NCBI RefSeq assembly: GCF_049985285.1
Contig: NZ_JBNIEU010000004.1
Location: forward strand, 62,001 to 126,000
DNA from: Aestuariirhabdus sp049985285
GTDB lineage: Bacteria > Pseudomonadota > Gammaproteobacteria > Pseudomonadales > Aestuariirhabdaceae
DNA length: 64,000 nt
Direction of reading: 5' to 3'
Shown one piece after another: positions 17,167 to 25,194 of this stretch (the stretch's first letter is position 1; the number at the start of each line of letters is the position of its first letter). Below the pieces are notes generated by a model. The model saw only the letters and a list, made by a program, of their open reading frames with translations, searched no databases and was not told where the DNA came from. The translations under genes and the position numbers were made by a program.

Positions 17167-18057
17167 CTACTTGTTTTTGCCGCTCGCAAACAGGGCGTCC
17201 AGCTTCTGCTCATAGTCGTGGTAGCCCAGGAAATCGTAAAGCTCCATGCGGGTCTGCATCAGGTCGATTACATCTTTCTGATCGCCCTTTTCGAGAATAT
17301 TGCTGTACACCGCCAGTGCAGCCTTATTCATCGCACGGAAGGCGCTCAGGGGGTAGAGGACCATGGCACAACCCACCTCCGCCAACTCCTGCTTGTTGAA
17401 GAGCGGTGTCGCGCCAAATTCGGTGATATTGGCCAGCAACGGCGCATCTATCGCGGCGCTAAAGGCTTTATAGTCTTCCAGGGTATGGACCGCCTCGGCG
17501 AAGATGCCGTCAGCACCCGCTTCGATACAGGCACGAGCACGATCAACGGCCGCATCGAGGCCCTCCATCTGAAACGCATCGGTACGGGCGATAATAAAGA
17601 AGTCGTCGTCGGTCTTGCCGTCTGCTGCCGCCTTGACGCGGTCGACCATCTCAGGCTGGGATACGATCTCTTTGTTGGGACGATGACCGCAACGCTTCTG
17701 CGCCACCTGATCCTCGATATGCACCGCTGCGGCACCCGCTTTGATCATCTCTTTGACGGTGCGCTGGATATTAAATGCCCCCCCCCAGCCGGTATCGATA
17801 TCCACCAACAAAGGCGTTTCAACCGCACTACTAATGCGACGAACATCCTCCAGCACGTCGTTACAGGAGGTCATCCCCAGGTCTGGAAGGCCATAGGAAG
17901 CGTTCGCAACGCCGCCGCCAGAGAGATAGATCGCTTGGTGGCCTACTTGCTCTGCCATCATGGCGCTATAAGCGTTGATGGTACCGACGATCTGCAGCGG
18001 AGAATTCTCTCGCAACGCCTTGCGGAAACGTCCGCCTGCACTCAATGTATTACTCAT
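17167..18057 (-). CDS. prpB: 2-methylisocitrate lyase
   Basis: 296 residues from the ATG at 18057 (AAGGAG 7 bases upstream). The isocitrate-lyase/PEP-mutase signature KRCGHRPNK with the catalytic cysteine is present near residue 123, and DIDTGWGG near residue 86 supplies the Mg-binding aspartates. It splits 2-methylisocitrate into pyruvate and succinate in the cytoplasm, the last step of the methylcitrate cycle. A longer frame reaching 18135 would overlap the regulator gene and has no supporting ribosome site. It carries a run of ten C on the plus strand near 17780, in frame. Confidence 0.96.
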   Translation of the reverse strand: MSNTLSAGGRFRKALRENSPLQIVGTINAYSAMMAEQVGHQAIYLSGGGVANASYGLPDLGMTSCNDVLEDVRRISSAVETPLLVDIDTGWGGAFNIQRTVKEMIKAGAAAVHIEDQVAQKRCGHRPNKEIVSQPEMVDRVKAAADGKTDDDFFIIARTDAFQMEGLDAAVDRARACIEAGADGIFAEAVHTLEDYKAFSAAIDAPLLANITEFGATPLFNKQELAEVGCAMVLYPLSAFRAMNKAALAVYSNILEKGDQKDVIDLMQTRMELYDFLGYHDYEQKLDALFASGKNK

Positions 18058-18103
18058 GCTTCTCTCCTTATTGCTTATCCGTTCTATTGTTTGATTGGCA
18101 GAA

Positions 18104-18793
18104 TCAGGCAATACGCCCCTGAGACTGCAGCTCACCCGCCAAGCGTTGCTCCAGATGGTTTCTGGACGCTGAAATATGACGCCGCATCAGCAGTTCAGCC
18201 AGCTCTCCGTCACGGTCGCTGATGGCGTTAATAATCTGTTGGTGTTCCGAAAAAGCGCGCTTTGGACGGTTACCGAAGGCGCTGAATTGATAGCGGTACA
18301 TTCGCACCAGATGGTAGAGTTCCCCACCTAAAATCTGAATAAGTGTTTGGTTTTTCGACCCCTGGATGATGCGATAGTGAAAGTCCAGATCACCCTCTTT
18401 CTGGTAGTAGGCTTTCCCCTCCTCCTCCTCAATCTGGCGCTCGTGGAGAGTCAATAACTCCTGCAACCCATCGATATCCTGCTGGGTCATATTCTCAGCA
18501 GCCTGCCGGCAGGCAAGCCCCTCCAAAGACTCCCGCACATGGTAAATCTCGATCAATTCCTGGCCTGTCAGGGAAACAACCCGCGCACCGATATGGGGAA
18601 CCCGAACCAGCAACTTACGCCCCTCCAGGCGTCGAATCGCTTCGCGCAACGGTCCACGACTTATCCCGTAGGTGCGCGCCAGCTCGGGCTCGCTGATTTT
18701 ACTACCGGGCGCGATATCACCCTTTACGATGGCGGTCTGGATCGACTCGAACACACGATCAGCTATGGTCACTGCGTCTACATCCTGAATCAT
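18104..18793 (-). CDS. GntR/FadR-family (FCD) regulator of the prp operon
   Basis: 229 residues. The N-terminal winged helix-turn-helix spans about residues 10-75 (LARTYGISRGPLREAIRRLEG is the recognition region). The C-terminal all-helical FCD domain shows the usual metal-site residues in GDLDFHYRII, SEHQQIINAI and MRRHISASRNH. It is first in the prp operon, 46 bp before prpB, so it most likely senses a methylcitrate-pathway intermediate and represses its own operon. Two GntR-type operator sequences lie just upstream. This arrangement differs from the sigma-54 activator PrpR of enterics. Confidence 0.9.
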   Translation of the reverse strand: MIQDVDAVTIADRVFESIQTAIVKGDIAPGSKISEPELARTYGISRGPLREAIRRLEGRKLLVRVPHIGARVVSLTGQELIEIYHVRESLEGLACRQAAENMTQQDIDGLQELLTLHERQIEEEEGKAYYQKEGDLDFHYRIIQGSKNQTLIQILGGELYHLVRMYRYQFSAFGNRPKRAFSEHQQIINAISDRDGELAELLMRRHISASRNHLEQRLAGELQSQGRIA

Positions 18794-18810
18794 TTAAGTT
18801 GCCCCCCGAT

Positions 18811-18822
18811 ATTGTCGACAAT
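18811..18822. promoter_or_regulatory. GntR-type operator, proximal copy
   Basis: ATTGTCGACAAT, a perfect 12-bp palindrome 17 bp upstream of the gntR ATG. It matches the FadR-subfamily pattern T-N-G-T-N-N-A-C-N-A. It would block transcription initiation or elongation at the prp promoter. Confidence 0.75.
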
Positions 18823-18873
18823 CCTAGCATGGCGTACCGCCATCTCCCAAGCACGAACCCTATACCTCATACT

Positions 18874-18885
18874 ATTGTCTACAAT
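18874..18885. promoter_or_regulatory. GntR-type operator, distal copy
   Basis: ATTGTCTACAAT followed by CCT, as in the proximal copy (shared ATTGTC-K-ACAATCCT). The centres are 63 bp apart, about six helical turns, so looping between the two sites is possible (inference). Confidence 0.75.
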
Positions 18886-19048
18886 CCTCCCCATAATCGA
18901 AAAGCATCATCGCCCCCACAGAACGGGGCTCCAAGCACCAAGCGAGCCAGGCATCGTGATCAACAAAAAACCCCAATAACAGCAGAGCGGACATTGGACT
19001 TAGCCGCCGACAGGTCAGTACAATGCACCGCCTGCCGAGCGAGAATGT

Positions 19049-20461
19049 ATGTCCGCGCCCTATTTAGTCCCGATCGATTATCACTGCGATAGCAGCCGCT
19101 ACTTCAAGCGTATTCGCCACCTGCCCCACCCTGCGTGGCTGGACTCTTGCGCCCACCAATCCGGACTGGCTGCGGGGCGTTACGACATTCTCACCGCAGC
19201 ACCGCAAGAGCTGGTTGAGTACCGCCACGGGCGCTGCGAACTCACATGCGCCGGGGGCACCCGGCAGATTCTGGATCACCCCCCTTTGGAGACGGTTCGC
19301 AGTCGGTTGGCCCAATACCCCGATATTGAGTGTGAACTACCTTTTTGCGGAGGTGCCCTGGGCCTGTTCGGCTACGAACTAAAGGCCCAGTTTGAGCCCG
19401 CACACTGCCCCAACACTCGCGCCCATGATGAGCCCGAGATGCGGGTCGGCATCTACCTGTGGGCGTTGATTCAAGACCACCAAAAACAGCAGACTCACAT
19501 CGTTTTTCACCCGGCATCCTCCCCGGAACTCAGGGCTCAGATTCAATCACTTGTGCATACCAGCACCAACGGCAGCAGTCATCCCCCCTTTGCCTTACTG
19601 GAACCGTTTCGTTGCGACACCAGTCGCGAGCGATACCGGGATTGCTTTGAACAGATCCAGCACTACATAAAAGCCGGTGATTGTTATCAAATCAACTACA
19701 CCCAGCGCTTCAGCAGCCAATACCGTGGCGATCCGTTTCAGGCCTACCTGAAGCTCCGCCAAACCAGCCCTGCGCCTTTCTCGGCCTATCTGGAGAGCCC
19801 TTCCGGGGCCATACTCAGCCACTCCCCCGAACGTTTTCTTAAGTGTTGCAACGGTGAAATTGAGGCCAAACCTATCAAAGGTACCGCCCCTCGGGGACGT
19901 ACCCCTGAGGAGGACAAGCTCAGTGCCCAACGCTTGGCAAACAGCGAAAAAGATCGGGCAGAGAACCTGATGATCGTCGACCTACTGCGCAACGACCTCG
20001 GCCGCAGCTGCCGACCCGGCACCATTCGGGTGCCCGAACTGTTCGCACTGGAAAGTTATGCCAACGTTCACCACCTGGTAAGTACCATCCAGGGGAACCT
20101 GAAGCGAGATCGAACCCCCCTTGACCTGTTTGCCAACGCATTTCCAGGGGGGTCCATCACCGGGGCCCCAAAGATACGGGCGATGGAGATCATCGACGAA
20201 CTGGAGGAGAGCAGCCGCAGCATCTATTGCGGATCGATAGCCTATATCAGCCTGAATCAACGCATGGACAGCAGTATCTGCATCCGTACCTTGCTAGCCC
20301 ACAATCAGGATCTTTTTTGCTGGGGGGGGGGTGGAATTGTGGCGGATTCAGGGTGCGACGCAGAACGCGAAGAATCCTTTGCCAAGGTACGCAACCTCAT
20401 TCGAGCCCTAGAGGAGGCGCTGCCCAGCGGAACGCAAGCGCCGGCAGAGAGGGAACTGTAG
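19049..20461 (+). CDS. pabB: aminodeoxychorismate synthase component I
   Basis: 470 residues. The chorismate-binding domain fills the C-terminal ~270 residues. The sequence PIKGTAPRGRTPEED near residue 275 has the lysine typical of PabB (anthranilate synthase TrpE has Ala in PIAGT), and FPGGSITGAPK and GGGGIVADS complete the active site. With a PabA glutaminase subunit (not in the window) it makes 4-amino-4-deoxychorismate for folate. It stands alone, divergent from the prp operon and convergent with thrH. A run of ten G at about 20322-20331 falls in the CWGGGG segment; the frame is intact there. Confidence 0.94.
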   Translation: MSAPYLVPIDYHCDSSRYFKRIRHLPHPAWLDSCAHQSGLAAGRYDILTAAPQELVEYRHGRCELTCAGGTRQILDHPPLETVRSRLAQYPDIECELPFCGGALGLFGYELKAQFEPAHCPNTRAHDEPEMRVGIYLWALIQDHQKQQTHIVFHPASSPELRAQIQSLVHTSTNGSSHPPFALLEPFRCDTSRERYRDCFEQIQHYIKAGDCYQINYTQRFSSQYRGDPFQAYLKLRQTSPAPFSAYLESPSGAILSHSPERFLKCCNGEIEAKPIKGTAPRGRTPEEDKLSAQRLANSEKDRAENLMIVDLLRNDLGRSCRPGTIRVPELFALESYANVHHLVSTIQGNLKRDRTPLDLFANAFPGGSITGAPKIRAMEIIDELEESSRSIYCGSIAYISLNQRMDSSICIRTLLAHNQDLFCWGGGGIVADSGCDAEREESFAKVRNLIRALEEALPSGTQAPAEREL

Positions 20462-20485
20462 GTCCACAGGAATCTGCAAAAGTAG

Positions 20486-20517
20486 TAGCCACCCTGAGGT
20501 AAGGATTCGGGTGGCTA
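20486..20517. terminator. hairpin between pabB and thrH
   Basis: Nine-base arms TAGCCACCC (20486-20494) and GGGTGGCTA (20509-20517) around a 14-base loop, between two convergent stops. No T-tract, so termination strength is uncertain. Confidence 0.4.
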
Positions 20518-20537
20518 ACGGAAACCGCGTTAAAAAC

Positions 20538-21155
20538 CTAGATGCTCAACGCCCGGTTACTTGCCTTGATAAACTCCTGCTTTAATGCCTCGTAGGTATC
20601 AACTGCTGGAAACTGGGGGAATTCGGCAATCACGTTGTCCGGCGCCTTAAAGAGAATACCCGCCTCGGCTTCGGCCAGCATCGTCGTATCGTTGTAGGAG
20701 TCACCCGCTGCGATCACCCGATAGTAAAGCGAGTGCAGCGCTATCACCGACTGGCGTTTCGGGTCGCGCTGACGCAGCTGGTAATTGGTAATCTTACCCT
20801 CGGCATCCACCACCAACTTGTGACAAAGAAGGGTCGGAAACCCCAACTTTCGCATCAGGGGCTGGGCAAATTCGTAAAAGGTATCGGACAGAATGATGAG
20901 CTGAAACCGCTCCCGCAGCCAATCGACGAACTCAACGGCGCCAGGCATCGGCTCCAGAGTATCGATAACGGCCTGAATATCCGCTAGACCGTACCCTTCC
21001 CGCTCCAAAATCGCCAGGCGCTGTTTCATCAGCACATCGTAGTCGGGGATATCACGAGTTGTTGCCTTCAACTCTTCAATGCCGGTTTTTTCCGCAAAGT
21101 TGATCCAGATTTCCGGTATCAATACTCCCTCAAGGTCTAGACATGCTATCTCCAC
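20538..21155 (-). CDS. thrH: ThrH, phosphoserine phosphatase/homoserine phosphotransferase
   Basis: 205 residues when started at the GTG at 21155, which has AGGAG 6 bases upstream and yields MEIACLDLEGVL, the family N-terminus. A TTG two codons earlier lies directly against the AGGAG and is rejected. HAD fold: motif I DLEGV with the nucleophilic Asp, motif II LILSDTFYEF, and motif IV AAGDSYNDTTM near residue 155. ThrH is known from Pseudomonas as a phosphoserine phosphatase that can pass the phosphate to homoserine, linking serine and threonine synthesis. Single gene, divergent from cysH. Confidence 0.93.
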   Translation of the reverse strand: MEIACLDLEGVLIPEIWINFAEKTGIEELKATTRDIPDYDVLMKQRLAILEREGYGLADIQAVIDTLEPMPGAVEFVDWLRERFQLIILSDTFYEFAQPLMRKLGFPTLLCHKLVVDAEGKITNYQLRQRDPKRQSVIALHSLYYRVIAAGDSYNDTTMLAEAEAGILFKAPDNVIAEFPQFPAVDTYEALKQEFIKASNRALSI

Positions 21156-21303
21156 AAACAACTCCTGCGTTGGACTAAAAAATAGAAGGCGTCAATCTAA
21201 CCCGTTGCCAGCGGCCATGCAAGGCTCGGCTGCAGCCCTTTAGTGACGCTGTTTCACGAGGAACATATATCTGCCGCGCCTAACCATAGACAAAGTTATT
21301 ATT

Positions 21304-21325
21304 ACTTTTCATATTGATGAAAAGT
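21304..21325. promoter_or_regulatory. palindrome in the thrH-cysH divergent region
   Basis: ACTTTTCAT (21304-21312), ATTG, ATGAAAAGT (21317-21325): 9-bp inverted repeat 69 bp before the cysH start. It has an LTTR-operator look and loosely resembles the ATTC-N7-GAAT boxes ahead of the TSUP gene and cysI (shared TTCAT and GAA portions, spacing one base longer). Confidence 0.45.
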
Positions 21326-21394
21326 TACAATGATCGCCCAACTTATAACTCATAATTGTAAGATCTCATTACAAGTATCGATACGAGGTAGCCG

Positions 21395-22123
21395 GTGAGC
21401 GCTGAATTCAACACAGACCAACTCAATCAAGAGTATCAGGATCAGACCCCTCAACAGATCCTTGAACTTGCCTTTGCTCGCTTTGACAACATAGCGCTCT
21501 CCTTCAGCGGCGCCGAAGACGTCGCCCTGATCGAGATGGCCAGCAAGCTGACCGATCACCTGCAGGTATTCTGCCTCGACACCGGACGCCTGCACCCCCA
21601 GACCTATCGCTTTATCGAAAAGGTACGCAAGCATTACCAGATAGAGATTGAGTTAATTTCCCCCGAAGCCGCCTCCGTTGAAGCCCTGGTAAAGAAAAAA
21701 GGCCTGTTCAGCTTTTACGAAGACGGCCATAACGAGTGCTGCTCAATTCGCAAAATAGCCCCCCTGCGCAAGAAGCTGTCTGATGTTGACGCCTGGATCA
21801 CAGGCCAGCGCAAGGACCAGAGTCCGGGCACGCGCAGCCAGATTGCGGTGATTGAAACGGACACTACCTTCTCGGGAGCCAACGGTGGGCTGGTCAAGTT
21901 CAATCCACTGGCCAATTGGAGTTCGAAAGAGGTGTGGGACTACCTGTGGATGTTCGACATTCCCTACAACGAACTGCATGACCAGGGCTTTGCCAGTATC
22001 GGCTGCGAACCCTGCACCCGAGCCGTGCGACCCAACCAGCACGAGCGCGAGGGCCGCTGGTGGTGGGAGGAAGCCACAGCCAAAGAGTGCGGATTGCACG
22101 TCGGTAATATTCAGAAGTCATAG
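21395..22123 (+). CDS. cysH: assimilatory adenylyl-sulfate (APS) reductase
   Basis: 242 residues from a GTG with GAGG 7 bases upstream. PAPS-reductase fold with the P-loop-like SFSGAEDVAL near residue 33. Two cysteine pairs, NECCSIRKIAPL (about 110-111) and GCEPCTRAV (about 203-206), bind a 4Fe-4S cluster. These pairs mark the APS-using, thioredoxin-dependent branch (as in Pseudomonas), not enteric PAPS reductase. The catalytic C-terminal Cys is in the KECGLH tail. It reduces APS to sulfite, the substrate of the reductase at 34482. It is next to cysB, convergent. Confidence 0.95.
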   Translation: MSAEFNTDQLNQEYQDQTPQQILELAFARFDNIALSFSGAEDVALIEMASKLTDHLQVFCLDTGRLHPQTYRFIEKVRKHYQIEIELISPEAASVEALVKKKGLFSFYEDGHNECCSIRKIAPLRKKLSDVDAWITGQRKDQSPGTRSQIAVIETDTTFSGANGGLVKFNPLANWSSKEVWDYLWMFDIPYNELHDQGFASIGCEPCTRAVRPNQHEREGRWWWEEATAKECGLHVGNIQKS

Positions 22124-22156
22124 CACGCCGGGAAGTGCGCCCGGAACCACAACAAT

Positions 22157-22197
22157 CAAAAACAACAACGGGGCCTGTGGCCCCGTTGTTGTTTTTG
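22157..22197. terminator. bidirectional cysH/cysB terminator
   Basis: A 19-bp perfect inverted repeat with a 3-base loop TGT: the left arm ends in CAACGGGGCC (22157-22175), the right arm begins GGCCCCGTTG (22179-22197). A-rich and T-rich ends allow use in both directions. Confidence 0.95.
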
Positions 22198-22208
22198 CCC
22201 AACCGCTA

Positions 22209-23183
22209 CTAGTGGGTAGGTATATCGATGGATGCAAACAGCTCCTCGAGATCCGCCTTGTTATGGCGTCGATAGGCTTCATCGACCACCTCACGAGTCA
22301 GGTGAGGCGCAAACTTCTGGATAAAGTGATACATGAAGCCGCGAATAAAGGTGCCCCTGCGAAAACCAATTTTGGTCACACTGGCCTCGAACAAACGGCT
22401 GGCATCCAACGCCACCAGATCAGAATCGGTTTGTGGGTTGTAAGCCATACCCGCAATAATTCCAACCCCTAACCCTAAACGCACGTAGGTCTTGATGACA
22501 TCCGCATCAGCGGCAGTAAAGACCACTCGCGGAGTCAACCCCTCATTCATAAAGGCGTCATCCAGCTTGGAGCGCCCCGTAAACCCAAACACGTAGGTTA
22601 CAATCGGATACTGGGCGACATCCCGCAGGCTGAGTTCCTGGATGTTTGCCAGAGCATGCCCCCTGGGCACCAGAATGCAGCGATTCCAGCGATAGCAAGG
22701 CATCATCACCAGATCACTGAATAGTTCAAGCGCTTCGGTTGCGATAGCGAAATCAACCGTACCATCGGCGGCCATCTCCGAGATCTGCATGGGGGTTCCC
22801 TGATGCATATGCAGCGACACCTCGGGATAATCACCAATAAACCCCTTAATCACCTGGGGCAACGCGTAACGGGCCTGAGTATGGGTCGTCGCAATGGAGA
22901 GACTACCCCGTTTCTCGTCGCTAAACTCCTGCGCAACCTGCTTGATGCTCTCAACCTTGCGCAGAATCTCCCCGGCCTTTTCAATAATCGCCTCTCCGGC
23001 AGGGGTAATTCGGGTCAGGTGCTTTCCACTGCGGGCAAACACCTCGACACCCAGTTCATCCTCCAACAAGCGAATCTGCTTACTGATACCCGGCTGGGAG
23101 GTATAAAGGCTCTGCGCAGTTGCAGACACATTTAAATCATGGTGCGCGACTTCCCAGATGTATCGCAGTTGTTGCAGCTTCAT
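22209..23183 (-). CDS. cysB: CysB, LysR-type regulator of sulfur assimilation
   Basis: 324 residues, the usual CysB length, from the ATG at 23183 with GGAGGG 5 bases upstream; a longer frame to 23219 lacks a ribosome site. MKLQQLRYIWEVAHHDLNVSATA begins the LysR winged helix (residues 1-60), and the C-terminal effector domain contains the ligand-loop-like IATTHTQARYALP near residue 100, where CysB binds sulfate or N-acetylserine. It activates cys genes under sulfur limitation. Divergent from the TSUP permease, with a likely operator between them. Confidence 0.95.
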   Translation of the reverse strand: MKLQQLRYIWEVAHHDLNVSATAQSLYTSQPGISKQIRLLEDELGVEVFARSGKHLTRITPAGEAIIEKAGEILRKVESIKQVAQEFSDEKRGSLSIATTHTQARYALPQVIKGFIGDYPEVSLHMHQGTPMQISEMAADGTVDFAIATEALELFSDLVMMPCYRWNRCILVPRGHALANIQELSLRDVAQYPIVTYVFGFTGRSKLDDAFMNEGLTPRVVFTAADADVIKTYVRLGLGVGIIAGMAYNPQTDSDLVALDASRLFEASVTKIGFRRGTFIRGFMYHFIQKFAPHLTREVVDEAYRRHNKADLEELFASIDIPTH

Positions 23184-23237
23184 ACAGCCCTCCGTTGTTG
23201 GCTCATATGCTACATTCATCTAAAAATATAAGGAAAT

Positions 23238-23252
23238 ATTCTTTTATAGAAT
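23238..23252 (+). promoter_or_regulatory. CysB-like box before the TSUP gene
   Basis: ATTCTTTTATAGAAT, an ATTC-N7-GAAT inverted repeat with the T-N11-A core of LysR-type operators. It is 88 bp before the TSUP ATG and 54 bp from the cysB ATG. A near-identical box with similar flanks (ATATA and an A-rich run on the left) is at 34371-34385. Confidence 0.6.
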
Positions 23253-23340
23253 AGATAGTAATCGCTACATTACCACCATACGCAGCTCCATTCCTTTCCG
23301 TGCCCTCAGTCGGGCTAGTTATAACTTTAGACCATATTTA

Positions 23341-24120
23341 ATGGATATATTAGCTTATATTTTAGCCGGTGCAGGTGTCGGACTGGCTGTCGGCATTACC
23401 GGTGTCGGAGGCGGTTCGTTGATGACGCCGCTATTGCTGTTATTTGGGTTTCCGCCCCATATCGCGATAGGTACCGACCTGATGTATGCCTCCCTGACCA
23501 AGGCCAGCGGTGTCGCCATGCACCATCGCCGGGGCAACATCGAGTGGCGGTTAGTACTACTGCTGGCCGCCGGCAGCATACCCGCAGCCGGTGCCACCGT
23601 GCTTATCCTGTTTTTCTACTTCCCCGACAGCAGTAGCTATGGGCATATCCTCACCAGTAGCCTGGGGGTCATGCTGTTATTGACCGCTACGGTGTTGATG
23701 TTCAAAAAACAGCTATTAAAGTTTCACCAACGCGGCGACGGCGACACCGGGATCCTGCTGCGCCATAGCGCCCTGGTAACCTGGGTAATGGGCTTGTTTC
23801 TGGGAACCTTCGTCACCCTCTCCTCCGTAGGAGCCGGAGCCTTCGGCACAGCCGTATTAATGGTCCTCTACCCGGCCCTGATCTCGGTACGAATCGTTGG
23901 TACCGATCTAGCTCATGCCGTGCCCCTGACATTGGTTGCCGGGTTGGGACACCTGTTTTTGGGTAATGTCGATTTCTACCTGCTGGGGTGCCTGCTCACC
24001 GGATCATTGCCCGCAATCTATGTCGGGACTCGACTGGGGGCACGCCTGCCCGAAAAACTGCTGCACCCGATTCTTGCCAGTACCCTGTTCGCGCTGGGGC
24101 TTAAATACGCTTTCTTCTAG
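23341..24120 (+). CDS. TSUP (TauE/SafE) family permease
   Basis: 259 residues with eight or so hydrophobic helices in two halves. GITGVGGGSLMTPLLLLFG near residue 18 and LSSVGAGAFGTAVLMV near residue 160 are the paired TSUP motifs. TSUP proteins move sulfite, sulfonates or other sulfur anions across the inner membrane. Position beside cysB, with a CysB-like box upstream, suggests sulfate or sulfite transport in cysteine synthesis (inference). Its last codons overlap the convergent 5'-nucleotidase by 4 bp. No strong ribosome site precedes the ATG. Confidence 0.85.
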   Translation: MDILAYILAGAGVGLAVGITGVGGGSLMTPLLLLFGFPPHIAIGTDLMYASLTKASGVAMHHRRGNIEWRLVLLLAAGSIPAAGATVLILFFYFPDSSSYGHILTSSLGVMLLLTATVLMFKKQLLKFHQRGDGDTGILLRHSALVTWVMGLFLGTFVTLSSVGAGAFGTAVLMVLYPALISVRIVGTDLAHAVPLTLVAGLGHLFLGNVDFYLLGCLLTGSLPAIYVGTRLGARLPEKLLHPILASTLFALGLKYAFF

Positions 24121-25031
24121 CGCTCATCGACACCCTGGTTCGCGATGCCATGGGGTACATGGCCGGTCGCCACATGCTCACTGGCCGACTCACAGTGGAC
24201 CATATGATCATCAAAAAAAACATCCGCGCCAAACGCTCGCAGAAATTCACCTTTTTTCATCCCCCCCAAAAAGAGCGATTCATCCAGGCGAATATCCCAG
24301 GCGCGCAAAGTACGTACCACACGCTCGTGAGCGGGTGCGGAGCGGGCGGTCACCAGCGCAGTTCGTATGGGGCAGTCATGGGGGTCGAGAGCGGCTTGCA
24401 GCCGGTGTAAAGCGGCAAGAAAGGGTTTAAATGGCCCGCCGCTGAGAGGCTGGTTAGCGGATTCCTTTTCACTGCGGGAAAAAGCCTCCAAGCCCTCGGA
24501 CTTATAAACGCGCTCGGCCTCATCGGAAAATAGCACTGCATCACCATCGAATGCGATCCTGAGCTGGGAGTTTTCTACCGCCCCAACCGGCGCCGATAGG
24601 ATGGTGGCAGCAGCCACCCCCGCTTCCAGCGCTTGGCGAACGTCCTCTGCATGGGTTGAAAGAAACAGGTGGCAGCCAAATGAGCTCACGTAACGGTAAG
24701 GGCTGGAACCGCCACAAAAAGCCGCTCGGGATATATCGAGGCCGTAGTGTTCGATAGAGTTAAACACCCGCAACCCCGTATCCGCACTGTTGCGCGACAA
24801 CAGAATCACCTCAACTTTGGGGCCGTCACCAAAGAACTGATTCAAGCTCAACAGCTTGCTGACCAGGGAAAACGCATCCCCTGGCGCCAACACGTCGTTT
24901 TCGTGTTCGACCTGATAACGCGCAAACGCGTCCAAACCCTGCTGCTCGTAGACGGCATGACTGTCCCCCATATCGAACAGTGCTCGTGACGATATTGCCA
25001 CTACCAATTTTTCAGTCATTTGCCCCAGCAT
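24117..25031 (-). CDS. 5'-nucleotidase
   Basis: About 304 residues. LVVAISSRALFDMGDSHAVYE at the N-terminus, VEVILLSRNSADTG near residue 75 and FDGDAVLFSDEAERV near residue 163 are the conserved blocks of the bacterial members of the cytosolic 5'-nucleotidase family (PF06189), which dephosphorylate nucleoside monophosphates. The start is uncertain: ATG at 25031 has GGGGAG at a short 4-base spacing, ATG at 25019 is the next candidate, and the frame also opens at a TTG at 25043. The stop shares CTAG (24117-24120) with the convergent TSUP gene. Confidence 0.85.
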   Translation of the reverse strand: MLGQMTEKLVVAISSRALFDMGDSHAVYEQQGLDAFARYQVEHENDVLAPGDAFSLVSKLLSLNQFFGDGPKVEVILLSRNSADTGLRVFNSIEHYGLDISRAAFCGGSSPYRYVSSFGCHLFLSTHAEDVRQALEAGVAAATILSAPVGAVENSQLRIAFDGDAVLFSDEAERVYKSEGLEAFSRSEKESANQPLSGGPFKPFLAALHRLQAALDPHDCPIRTALVTARSAPAHERVVRTLRAWDIRLDESLFLGGMKKGEFLRAFGADVFFDDHMVHCESASEHVATGHVPHGIANQGVDER

Positions 25032-25194
25032 ATCGCTCCCCAACCCGTTCGATGCATCTGATTATCCCCAACAACCCTCATAAACACTACCCGACGCTGG
25101 CCAACGCTTACCAAGCCGGACAGGAAGCAGTATCATAGCCGGACTCTAATTACGAACGCTTCGCGTGCACAGACGTACTGATACAGGAAACGGA

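Noticed and set aside
17029..18222. 397-codon open frame on the plus strand, opposite prpB and parts of its neighbours
   Set aside because: It crosses three real minus-strand genes and has no domain; the long frame comes from codon bias of prpB.
19049..20461. trpE (anthranilate synthase) as identity of the chorismate enzyme
   Set aside because: The PIKGT lysine, 470-residue length and lack of trp neighbours favour pabB.
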